DNA from: Posidonia oceanica
Taxonomy: Eukaryota > Streptophyta > Magnoliopsida > Alismatales > Posidoniaceae
Assembly (NCBI GenBank): GCA_037176725.1
Contig: JAZBRS010000050.1
Location: 10,992,001-11,056,000 of the forward strand
Reading direction: 5' to 3'
DNA: 64,000 nucleotides
Positions 33,101 to 44,900 of the stretch are shown piece after piece. Each line of letters opens with the position of its first letter. Position 1 is the first letter of the stretch. Under the pieces are notes generated by a model. It had not been told where the DNA came from and ran no database searches. It saw only the letters and a list, made by a program, of their open reading frames with translations. The translations under genes and the position numbers were made by a program.

Positions 33101-34318
33101 CGAGCAGCCCTCACAAGTGAATAAGTCTTTGAAGAAATCAATACCAACATCCTGTATCTGCTTAGCATCCTGCACCCAGACGTCTCCACTATCTTTAATA
33201 GCATGAATGGAAGAACGACACCGGCGTTGCTTGACAGTATTATGCAAAAAAGCAGTATTCTTGTCACCCTCCTTCAACCAATGACAACGAGCCTTCTGTA
33301 ACCAAAACTTCTCTTCACGGTGAAGAGCTAAGTCCAAATCATGTCGAGCAGAATTAACCTGTTGCAAATGATCTGTACAAAAATTTTCATCCAGAGTCCT
33401 CTGAACAGAAGCTAACCTTTTCTCAACCTTCTTGACATTATCAAAAATATTACCAAAGTGCTCTTTGTTCCAGACTTTTAAAGCCTTTTTCAGACAAGTC
33501 AATTTGAGGAACCAACGCAACAACATGTCACCATTGTCAGCCACAGAGGGAACCCAAGATTGCTTAATAACCTGTAAACAAGCTGAATCATTAAGCCAGA
33601 CATCCAAAAATTTAAACGGGCAAGGGCCAAAGGCATGAGGTTTTGCCACATCCACCAAAATAGGAGCATGATCAGAATGTGCACGAGGAAGATTGGTAAC
33701 CTTCACGTGTAAATTCTGACAATGCATGTTCACTAGACATCTGTCTAATCTGGCCAAAATCCTGTCCTCCCCTAACTGATTATTGCACCACGTATAACCT
33801 ACATCATCAAGCATGCACAAGGACAAACAATCCCTGAAATCATTCATATAAATCTGCCTTGGAAAACTCCCACCTTTCTTTTCAGAAGAAGACAAGATAG
33901 AGTTAAAATCACCAATGACAAACCAAGGGCACTGAAAATCCATCTCTGCTAAGGAAAAAAGATTCTCCCAAAGACTCCTACGCTGCACCCCATCACAATT
34001 GGCATAAATAATAGTGACTTAAACCATAGAACCAATATCACTATCAAAATGAGACACTGTCAAAGCCTAATAAAAAACATTCACAACCTCCATCTGAATC
34101 GAAGCTTTACCAAACACCCAGATCTTAGCAAGACCAGCATTATTAGAATAAAATTTATCAAAGCCCAACACCCTCATGAGATCTTCACTCCAACTAACAT
34201 CGACCATAGGTTCAAGAACAGCAATCATATTAGGCTTATGAACATTAGCAAGATATTTCAACCTACTAACCGTAGGCCGATTACCCACACCCCTAGCATT
34301 CCATATGGTCTTCTTCAT
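30189..34318 (-). pseudogene. LINE 2 ORF2: endonuclease-RT-RNase H, broken
   Basis: Starts at MKKTIWNARGVGNRP (34318). A frame of 589 residues (33988-32219) holds the endonuclease part (VIGDFNSILSSSEKKGG) and most of RT (NTAFLHNTVKQRR, GPDGFSLSFY, FKLDMLKTYDRMEW). A frameshift near 32350 moves the active site into the next frame, where it reads FVDDALLF (Val codon 32271-32273) instead of the FADD of LINE 1. RT C-terminus and connection follow to 31524, and a long frame 31523-30471 leads into RNase H. All four RNase H acidic positions are visible: NVDGSS, NNEYEIRA, SDSLQ and NFTADYLA. A TAG at 30471-30473, where LINE 1 has CAG, splits RNase H. Confidence 0.9.
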
Positions 34319-35800
34319 TAGATAAAATAGCAAAGGAGTTATGAGCACTAGGAAGAGACTTACTTCGAGTAACCGCTCTAGTTGAATCCTTCACAGTACA
34401 AGAAACAATGTTATGACCTTGTTCACTTTTCTTTGGCCTACCACGTCGCCGTTTGACAGCGCCAACTGCCTCTGATTCACTGACCGAACACATAAAATCC
34501 TCCGGCAAGGTGACCACAGCATCACGACCAACAATGACTCCTTTGGATTTATCACTCGTCTGACCTCCTCCAGCAATAAATGAATCGGCCTTCACAAAAC
34601 TCCTCGACGCACTTATCAACTCTCCTACCTCCAATAGCTGAACATGATCCATATTAGAACAACCACCTGTTTCGACGTCGATCTGCACCAGACCACCACT
34701 TTGAACATTGCTACTAACATCATCCTCTTCTTCATGAAACACTGCATGAATCATATCTCTCACTTTCGAATCCTCATCCCAAGAGAAAGAAGGTTTCTCA
34801 GCCACCACAAGATCTTTTTTAAGAGACTCAAAAACCTTTGCAATTGGCACATCAACATGGTCTGAAAGTGTCAAGACATCATCAAGCTTAAGAACCCTAC
34901 CTGTGGCCTTCCAAACTTTCTTAGGTTTACCCTTAACAGTTCCAAACCTAACCTGACCACCCACATTAACAAGGTTAACATGGGTACCCGTATTCACATA
35001 GTTGACATGGTGATCTTCCTCCACATGAGCATTTGAGGAGTTTTTCTTCACAGTTGAGGAGTTTATCATCTCCGGATTTCTACCACATGACCTCTTTTCC
35101 GACATAGCTTGCAAAACAAAGGTTGGTTCTCAAACTTCACTAGTTGGAACTCACCATCCGACTCCGTTCCAACATACACTTCCGTGGGGTACACTTTTGT
35201 TAGGTCTAATTCCACACAAAACCGAGCACAAACCGCCGTTGATTGAGAAGATGTCGCAGTAGCAATAGACAGTAAAGGACCGAATATCTTAGCCATCGAT
35301 TTAATAAAACCAGATTTGTAGTAGCATTGAGGCAAAGATGGAAGTGCAATCCACACTAGTGCAATACTATTTTCAGAACCCGGACGAAACCACGGCGTCC
35401 ATCTGAACACCTTCAGCATTTGCCCCTTCAAGACCCATTTATCTCTCGTGTAGATCTTAAGGAAATCAGATTCCACAGCAAACTTCACCGGAAGATGCCG
35501 GCGATCAATCACATTGATATCAACCGCACCTTTGACCCCCCAGTTGGAAAGTGCCCTCTGCACCTCAGAAGAAGGAATGTGTGAAGAAAAAAACTTGAAT
35601 ATCAAAGCCGTTTTATATGGTAATGACAATTTCGCAACCTCGACTGACGACAAAATAATTGCAGGTCTTCCAAACCTCGTTGATGGTTCCCTAATAGGAA
35701 AATCATCAACCACCGGCGACCCATGAAGAGTATCTACAAACGAAGGACCCGCCACACGAGAAGAGCCTCCGACAGGATCATCCAACAGAGGTGAACCCAT
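34293..35800 (-). pseudogene. LINE 2 ORF1: DUF4283/CCHC protein with deletion in zinc knuckle
   Basis: Starts at MGSPLLDDPVGGSSR (35800). The DUF4283-type region is intact (RALSNWGVKGAVDINVIDRR and following). At the zinc knuckle, LINE 1 reads CKLCRKRGHLENACGRNPE. LINE 2 lacks 13 bases at about 35087, removes the last Cys, and shifts frame. Coding resumes in the frame 35114-34293, which covers the linker, an acidic segment and a basic KRRRGRPKK tail. The end of ORF1 overlaps the ORF2 start by 26 bases in another frame. The protein would coat LINE RNA. Confidence 0.85.
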
Positions 35801-36255
35801 CAAGAAATCGGAGAAACCCACCAACTGCACCACCGAAACGTAGATACCAGATGCTGAAGCACCACTGTAGATCACCGGGTAGAACCCTCGAACCATTGAA
35901 GATCGATTGCAGCCAACCTTCAAAGCCTGATGGCGGAGCACGAGGAAAAAAACCAGATGCCAGAACCCTAGGCGCGAGGAGGACGAAGGAAAGAAACACT
36001 ACCGCACCAAACGAAAATATAGCACTGTTCATTGGAGCCCACCGATGAAAGAATCTCCCGCCCGCTAAGAAACCTCACGAATGGAAGGAATGCCAAAAAA
36101 TCAAGATCGCCGGAGAGTCCACCAAGAATCGCCAGATCGCCTCACCAGAACCCCTCTCCAACTACTTCTTGAAAATATATCTCCAATTCTAATTATATTA
36201 ATTGTGCCTAGCAACAACAATCCTTTCGGATGTTAAGCTAAGAAATTAAACTCTA

Positions 36256-36413
36256 CCAATTACTTTTTTGACATAAACAAATAACGATTTTTCTATTTTG
36301 CATTATTATATACCAACAACACTTCTCTACTTCCTTTTTACACAATTTTGAAGATTTCTACGAAAATTACAAAAGCTTTCGAAATTTCTTCCATTTTATC
36401 GATTAACAATAAT
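36256..36413. repeat. Extra B monomer, right part
   Basis: Continues the B3-type monomer after LINE 2 and ends at ACAATAAT, where A unit 3 begins. Confidence 0.8.
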
Positions 36414-38494
36414 ATTCTGGCGACACTAGGAGGCGGGATTCGCCGACACGCTTCACTGGTGAACTTTCTAGGCGTTTCTGGCGCCCATGGGACGCCGGGG
36501 GCTCCCAGGAGGCACCCATTATGTTTGGCTTGGGCCAGATTTTGGTGATAACCGATCTATTAGAGGTCGCTCTTTTGTTGCTGAAGTTTAGAATCTGATT
36601 TTTGGTTTTATGGTGAGTTTTGTAGAATTAAAATGAATCCTTGTCCTTTAAGAGATTAGAATTTTATAAACACATTAGAGCAAGATGAGAATCAAGCCAA
36701 TCATTAGGGATTGCATAAAAAGGAATAGCAAGACCCCACTTGAGCTAGGGTTGGAAACTAAAAGACTAAATAACCTAGAAATGTTAAGGTTTTCCCCAAT
36801 TGGTCTAGATGGACATTAGGGAACATAATAATTTAGGATTGGATCTCGGCACCAGAACTTAGTGTTCTAGGTGCCGTTGGTGTGAGTGTGTGGTCTCGTA
36901 AGTACATTGGGACTTCGGGACCAGTGCTTTGCTTCTGTGTGGTGCCGGATGGGTAAATGATATACCCAAAAAGTGCTTTTGTTCCCTGTTGTGTGGTGTT
37001 TTGTAATGTGGTTTTGGGCTCGACAGTGGTGCTGTCGAGGCTGTGTTTTTAGCTGCGATTTCAGCTTGTGGATTTGTGCAGTGCTTGGTACTGTGTTTTG
37101 AGGTATTTTGAGTTGTCATTTCAGGATTTCGAAATGGTTTTCGAAAAGAGTTTTGAAAAGAAAATGCAGGGGTTTGGCAAAGGCTTTTGAAAGAGTTTTA
37201 CGGTGTTTTTGGTGTATGGCAGACCAAGATACTGGAGGGGCGTGTCGACGGGATCAGGGGATGTGATGACATTCCTGGTTGGCCAGGCACGTTGCTTATG
37301 TTGAGGTCCTGAGACCAAGAGGCCGAGGCTGAGGTTCGCGGGTTGGGGGTACCTACCGGACATGGTGGTAGGACACTCCACTTGTTCCAGGTGCCGAGAA
37401 CCGAGGGTACTGACTATACATAGTACATCGTGGTAGCAAACATAGGGTGTATGAGACTTCTGAGTAGCTGGACATGATACCCTAGTTAGTACGGATATGG
37501 AGACTGCATGGTGTGGACTGAGGCTGGGGGTGAGGAGCCCGAGGGGTTTGGAGCACTGAGTTAGGGCGCTTAGAGGGTGTACCCTATGGTGTCTAGTTGA
37601 GAGACAGGACCTGTTGAGGCTTGTTCGCTGGGACGGTTCACTCCCCCATAGGGTGGTCGACCGTAGCAGTACAGGGACACTGTGGTAGCGCCTTGGTGGA
37701 CTGCTTGTGGCTAGGTGTCTCGGTTGGGCCCGAGTGACGACACTTTGTTTGCTTGTGTGTGGTTAGCTGTGCATGTGGCCGCGCCTGTAGAGCATTGGTT
37801 TTACGCTAGTGAGGCGCATTGGTTTGGTTGAGCAGTGTCTCAGCACTGGCTTTGTGTTTTGGTGTTTGTTGTATTGTGTGTGTGTGTGTTGAATGCTATT
37901 GTGGGTATTCAGACATGGTTGGTTGTCTAGTTCGCACTAGGAGTGTGATGGACCAGGCCATGTGTTCTGAGGCTTGATTTGGCTAGTGTGGTCATTTCAA
38001 GTGTGTATAAAGATTTTGAAAAGAGCATGCATATGGTTTTGAAATGAAAAGAGAAAAGATGATTTCAAATGCATGTTTCTAGTGGTTTGCTTTGTGGGCA
38101 ATGAGGTATGCCCTGTTGTGGCATATAGAAGTGATGCCTGTGTTTGTTGCTTGTGGCGTAGTTACGCCTATTTTCTCGACGTTGTTTGTCGAGTTGTTTG
38201 TACGCGTAGGTGGGGTGTGTGCTGGGTGACCTATTGAGTGGTCACTCACGTGTGTTTTGTTTTTGTTTTTGGCAGGTGTAGGATAGGAGCTGGAGTTGCT
38301 AATGCATATAGGAGAGGAGTCACACTACCACACATCAAGGATTCTGGGTATGTGAGTTGTTTAAGTTTACTTTATTTCTACTTTATAGTATTTGTGAGAA
38401 TTTACTTCTGTAGTTCATGAATGCTAATAAGATTTAAAAAATAAAAAATAAAATGTCGGCTAGGTTGAGAGGTAACGACATTGGGGTCGTTACA
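36414..38494. repeat. A unit 3
   Basis: Complete at both ends (ATTCTGGCGACACTAGG to GGGTCGTTACA) but shorter than A unit 2. Part of the difference is a deletion of roughly 60 bases near 37325, where GAGACCAAGAGGC is followed at once by CGAGGCTGAGG. Confidence 0.85.
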
Positions 38495-39974
38495 TTGACG
38501 ATTTTCGATTTGACAAAAAAGTTTGACTTTTTTTTAAGATAGAGTTTTATTAAACATTTACTTGTCATTTATAATAGATGATTTTTCTCATAGGTGTATC
38601 ATATTTTCCACCTCTATATTGCTATTATCGACATTTACTTGAATTCGATACACTTTTGTCCGCTTATACTTAATTTGTAAAGGCTTACTGTTTTCGAATT
38701 TTAAAAAAGTTTGACTTTTTTATTTTTGAATTCTCCAATTACTTTTTAGACATTAACAAATAACGATTTATCTATTTAGCAATGTTATGTACCAACAACA
38801 CCTCTCTACTTCATTTTTACAAAATTTTGAGGATTTTTACGAAAATTACAAAAGTTTTCGAGATTTCTCCCATTTTATCGATTAACAATAAGTGTTTGTA
38901 TATGATTTTTTGTAATATTTTAAAATATCAATGGTTTCCTTAATTGATTGTTATTTTTGTACGTTTTGACCTACAATCTCAATGGATCATATTTTGGTAA
39001 CTTTTATTGTCATTCGAATAAAATTCGAGAGGATGAACGGGTTTAGATGGAAGAGATAGTTTGACTTTTTGTTAAGTTAGAGTTTTATTAAATATTTTAT
39101 TATAATTTCTAGTATATGTATTTCATCGATTGTGCAACGTAATTTCCACCTATAAATATCAATCATCGGTATTTCCTCGAATTCGATACACTTCTGACAA
39201 ATTATACTCAATTTTTAAAAGCACATTGCTTTTGAAGATTTAAAAAAGTATGACTTTTTTTTATTTTTGAGTTCTCTTACTTGTTTTTTGACAATTACAT
39301 ACAACGATTTATCTATTTTGCGTTATTATATACAAACTACACATCTCTACATGAGTTTTATGTAATTTATAAGATTTCTACGAAAATTACCAAATCTTTT
39401 GAGATTTCTTCCATTTTATCGAAAAACAGTAGGTGTTAGTTAACAGTTTTTTGTTACTTTTCGAATAATATATTGTTTTCATATTTGATTGTTGTTTTTG
39501 ATACGTTACGACCTATATTATCTGTAAATTTTGTTTTGGTGACATTCGATGTCATTCAAATAAAATACTAGATGATAGACAGTTTTCGATTTGATAAAAA
39601 AGTTTGACTTTTTATTAAGATAGAGTTTTAATAAACATTTACGTGTCATTTATAAGAGATGAATTTTTTCGAAGGTGTATCATATTTTCTACCTCTTTAT
39701 TTCTATTATCGATATTTCTTTGAAATCGATATACTTTTATCAGCTCATACTCAATTTCTAAAGGCTTACTAGTTTTCGAACTTTAAAAAAGTTTGACTTT
39801 TTTATTTTTGAATTCTCCAATTAGTTTTTTGACATTAACAAACAATGATTTTTCTATTTTGCATTGTTATATACCAACAACACTTCTCTACTTCATTTTT
39901 ACACAATTTTGAAGATTTCCACGAAAATTACGAAAGTTTTCGAGATTTCTTCCATTTTATCGATTAACAATAAG
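38495..39974. repeat. B block 3
   Basis: Undisturbed three-monomer block of 1480 bp. The AGTTTGACTTTTT phrase occurs at 38522, 39060 and 39603. Confidence 0.85.
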
Positions 39975-41978
39975 ATTCTGGCGACATTAGGAGGCGGGAT
40001 TCGCCGGCGCGCTTCACTGGCGAACTTTCTAGGCATTTCTGCCGCCCATGGGACGCCGGGGGTGCCCAGGAGGCGCCCATTATGTTTAGTTTGGGCCTGA
40101 TTTTGGTGATAACCGATCTATTAGAGGTCGCTCTCTTGCTGCTAAAATTTAGAATATGATTTTTGGTTTTATGGTGAGTTTTGTAGAATTAAAATGAATC
40201 CTTGTCCTTTAAGAGATTAGAATTTTATAAACACGTTAGGTTAAGATGAGAATCAATCCAATCATTAGGGATAAGTTAGGGATTGCATAAAATGGAATAG
40301 GAAGACCCCACTTGAGCTAGGATTGGAAACTAAAAGACTAAATAACCTAGAAATGCTAAGGTTTTCCCTAATTGGTCTAGATGGACAATAGGGAACGAAA
40401 TAATTTAGGATTGGATCTTGGCACTAGAACTTAGTGTTCTGGGTGCCGTTGGTGTGGGTGTGTGGTCTCGTAAGTACATTGATACTTCGGGACCAGTGCT
40501 TTGCTTCTGTGTGGTGCCGGATGGGAAAATAATATACTCAGAAGGTGCTTTTGTTCCCTGTTGTGTGGTATTTTGTAATGTGGTTATGGGCTCGACAATG
40601 GTGCTGTCGAGGCTGTGTTTTTACCTACGATTTTAGCTTGTGGATTTGTGCAGTGCTTGGTACTATGTTTTGAGGTATTTTGAGTTGTCATTTCAGGATT
40701 TCGAAATGATTTTCGAAAAGAGTTTTGAAAAGAAAATGCCGGGGTTTGGCAAAGGTTTTTGAAAGAGTTTTTCGGTGTTTTCTTTGTGTGGCGGACCAAG
40801 ATACTGGAGGGGTGTGTCGACAGGATCAGGGGATGTGACGACATTCCTTTATTGGCCGGGCACGTTGCCTATGTTGAAGTCCTGAGACTAAGAGGCTGAT
40901 GTAAGTATTCGTCGGATATTGAAGGTATGATACTCCTTGATTGTCGTTCACGAGACTGAGGCTGAGGTCCACAGGTTGGGGGTACCTACTGGAATTGGTG
41001 GTACGACACTCTGCTTGTTCCGGGTGCCGAGGACCGAGGGTACTGATTGTACCAAGTGTATCGTGGCAGCGGACACAGGGGGTATGAGACCTCTGAGTAG
41101 CTGGACGTGATACCCTAGTTAGTACGGGTACTGAGACTGCTTGGTGTGGACTGAGCCTGGTGTTGAGGAGCCCCAGGGGTTTGGAGCACTGAGTTAGGGC
41201 GCTTAGATGGCGTACCATGTGGTGTCTTGCTGAGAGACAGGACCTGTTGAGGCTTGTTGGCTGGGACGGTTCACTCCTCCACAGGGTGGTCGACCGTAGG
41301 GTGTATGAGACCTCTGAGTTGCTGGATGTGATACCCTAGTTTGTATGGATATGGAGACTGCTTGGTGTGGACTGAGCCTGGGGGTGAGGAGCCCTAGGGG
41401 TTTGGAGCACTGAGTTAGGGCGCTTAGAGGGCTTATCCTGTGGTGTCTTGCTGAGAGACTGGACCTGTTGAGGCTTGTTGGCCGGGACGGTTCACTCCCC
41501 CACAGGTTGGTCGACCGTAGCAGTGCAGGGACACCGTGGTAGCACCTCGGTGGACTGCTTGTGGCTAGGTATCTCGGTTGGGCCCGAGTGACGACACTTT
41601 GTTTGCTTGTGTGTAGTTAGCTGTGCTTGTGGTCGTGCTTGTAGGGCGCAGGTTTTGCACTAGTGAGGCGCATTGGTTTGGTTGAGCAGTGTCTCAACGT
41701 TGGCTTTGTGTTTTGGTATTTGTTGTGTTGTGTTGTGTGTGTGTTGAATGCTATTGTGGGTATTCAGACATGGTTGGTTGTCTAGACAGCATCAGGAGTG
41801 TGATGGACCAGACCCTGTGTTTTGAGGCATGATTTGGCTAGTGTGGTCATTTCAAGTGTGCATAAAGATTTTGAAAGTGCATGCATATGGTTTTGAAATG
41901 AAATGAGAAAAGATGATTTCAAATGCATGTTTCAAGTGGTTTGCTTTGTGGGCAATGAGGTATGCCTTGTTGTGGCAT

Positions 41979-44900
41979 TGTTGTCACCCCATTTTGACAG
42001 GCTGAATCGATGGAAATCTTCTGGTGGCTTCTGAACCCAAATCTAGGTACAAACCTATACCTTTCCCTTCATCTTTCTCTTCAAATCAAGCCCAAACCTA
42101 ACCTAGAATCACACCCATTTTCCAAGCCCAAAAACTACCCAAAAACCATAGGAGAACTCACCCTTCCTAACTTAGAAAACCTACCATAAATCCTTAGAAT
42201 TTTCAAACCAAAACCACTCCCAAAAATCCTAGAAAACCTAGGTAAAACTACCCTTTTTCTATACCTCAAAACCCTCCCAAAACCTTCCAAAATCCAAATC
42301 CAAACCCTAGGTCCAACACTAGAGACCCTAGGCCACACACTCCCTAAATTTCACCTCTTTTCTAAACCTCTAAGCCCTTGATTTCTCCAAATTATCCTTT
42401 TCTCTCTCCTATATTATTCTTTTCTCTCTCCTCTCTCTCTCCTTCTTATTCTCCTTCTTTTCACTCCCTTCTCTCTCTTTTCTTGCTTGGCTGTGGGCCC
42501 ACCTTGTGCATCTATCTTTTCTGTATTTTATTTATATTTTTAGCTTATCTTTTGATTTTCTAATATTTACTTTCCTTCCACTCCTCTCTGTCTTCCTTTC
42601 TTCTCCAATTCTTCCTTTTCTTCTTCATCTTCTTTTTCTTTTCCTTTCTTCCACTAAATATTTAAAAAACCTTTAAAACTCTAAAGTAAAAGAGGAACAA
42701 ATTAAAATCCTAAAAAGAAATAATTAAAAACTTAAACAAACAATTAAAAAAAACAAAAACCTAACTAAATCCAACTAAAACAGGAAACCAAGTATGCAAT
42801 CTAAAAAATGCAAAACAAATAAAAAGAAAATGCTATTAAAATCAAACAAAACCAAAATATAATCAAAACAAACAAAAAAGCAAAAGCCCTTTTAAAAATA
42901 ACATAAACCAAAACCTAGAAAAAAAAGGAAAAAGGAAGAAGAAGCAGTTAAGAAACCCTAAGATAAATAATTAAAAAACAAGTAACAAATCTAAAAGAAA
43001 CAATAAAAAAACTTGAAACAATTTAAAAACACTTAATTAAAAACTTAACAAGGAAAACTTAACTAAAAAATATTAAAAGAACATTTAAAACAAAATCAAA
43101 AAACAATTTAAAGAAGACTTAAGAAAAATCCTAAAAACTAAAATCAAAAACCTAAAACTCCTCCTAACTAAAAAGCAATCCATTAAAAAAGCCTAATTAA
43201 AAATCCCAACTTAACAAGAAAAACTTAACTAAAAAACAATTAAAAAACTTAACAAGCATTTAAACAAAATAAAAAAAAAACAATTTAAAGAAAACTTAAA
43301 TCCTAAAAACTTAAATTGAAGACTAAACTCCCTCTAACCCTAATTAGTTTAAAAAACAATCTTTAAAAAAACCCAATTAAAAATCTTAACTTAAAAACAA
43401 TTGCTTTAAGAATATTTTCAAATCTTCTTTCTATTTTATTTCAATTTTTCTTCCTTTTTTCTTCCTTACCTTTGTTCATTTCTTTCTTCCCCTCTCTTCC
43501 TTATTTTTTCTTTTCTTTTCCATTTTATCTCTGGTCCGGCCCGTTGGCCTCCTCTCCCTCCTTCCTTCTTTTCTTTTTTTCTTTCTTTTTCTTCTCCGCA
43601 AGGCCCAGCCCATGGCCACTTCTCCTCCTCTTCCCTCCTTCCCTTCTGCTTCCTTCTCCTTCTTCAGCTTCTGTTTCTTCCCGCGACCTCCAACAGCCTT
43701 CCCTCCCTCCTATGAATTCAACTTCTTCCCTCGCCATCACCTCACCTACAGCTCGCTTCTCCTCTCTCGTCTCTCAGCGGTTCTTCCTGGGGGGCATTTA
43801 CTGCCCGTCTCCTCACCGGCCGCCTCTCCATCAGCTCCAATTGCCCGCGCTGGTGGATTCAAAAATCCTCAACGCGCCCAGCAGCTTCGTGCCCCCTGAT
43901 AAAGCCTCAGTCCTCCTCTTCCTTCCACACCTTTGCCAACCCTGAGAGAGAGCACCCTGAGAGCACGAGAGCCACCTGCATTCTCCTCCCCTTCCTCTGC
44001 CAAAAAGCCAGCTCTTCCTCCTCTTCCTTTCTACTGATCCAGAAGCCTTCGTAGCCCATCAAATCACTCCAAATTCATCCCCCAAATCCACCCAACATCC
44101 AGCAATACACAGCCCTCCATTCCACTCTCCAACTCATCCCAGAATCCACCCATCCACCTGAAAACCTTCAACAGAAACCAACTCTACCTCCTCCGAAATT
44201 CCCAACACCACAGCCCCTGAACCTTACCAAAATCCACCCAGCAGCCCTCCAGAACACTAGCTTTCTAACCCCCCAAAGCTTCACCTTCAACTCTCCACAC
44301 AGCCAGAGCCTAGCACAACAAACACCTGCTACACTTTTCTGCCTGAAACCAACCTAACTGCAATCTCCCATTCCAGGCCTCCACAGACCAACCTAAGCCC
44401 TCCTTCACGCTCACCTAACCTCCAGAAGTTCACCGGCAGTCTCCGTTCAGCCCAGGGAGCAACAAATCTCCTCCCCCGCCTCAGACGACCAGCAGTACAC
44501 CCAAATTTGCCATTCGTCGCTCCGGTCGTCGAAGCTTCGCTCCAGCCATTCAGCAAGCTCCGAAGGACTCCACGGAGTAATTGTAGACGAACACGAGCCG
44601 CCGACGCAGCCCAGACCTCCGCGAGTCTCCGGCGAAGGCCCCGCTGCACCTGCGCCTCTCCAGCATCCCCTCTCTCCCTCTCCGGGCACTGGTAGCATTT
44701 TGCTACAGTGCTTGGTTCTTTTCCTTCGTTACTGTGCTTTTATTTTTGCTAAGCATGCTTACTTTGCCAAAAATTGCATTTCTACCTTGCTGTTGTTTTT
44801 ATTTGCTTTCCAGTCCTGCCATCGTTTAAGAATCATTTAAATTTGAATTAAAATCATATGAAATTGCATAAAAAATCTAAAGATCTGCTTATTTGCATGT

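Larger units (their letters stand above)
30020..36255 (-). mobile_element. L1-type LINE 2 (non-LTR retrotransposon)
   Basis: The same family as LINE 1, collinear and similar over its length, in the same orientation. Plus-strand T tail 30020-30029. Target duplication CCAATT(T/A)CTTTTTT at 30012 onward and at 36256-36269, with one mismatch. The 5' end carries about 85 bases (about 36170-36255) that do not match LINE 1 or the satellite and look like integration filler. LINE 2 lies in a B3-type monomer and LINE 1 in a B1-type monomer, so they are separate insertions and not one duplicated event. Confidence 0.92.

Noticed and set aside
22137..36269. LINE 2 as a segmental duplicate of LINE 1
   Set aside because: The flanking monomers are of different types (B1 and B3), and the 5' filler sequences differ.
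43472..43945. Ser/Pro/Phe-rich frames in the GC/CT-rich part of the solo LTR
   Set aside because: Low-complexity pyrimidine tract with no conserved counterpart in the other LTR.
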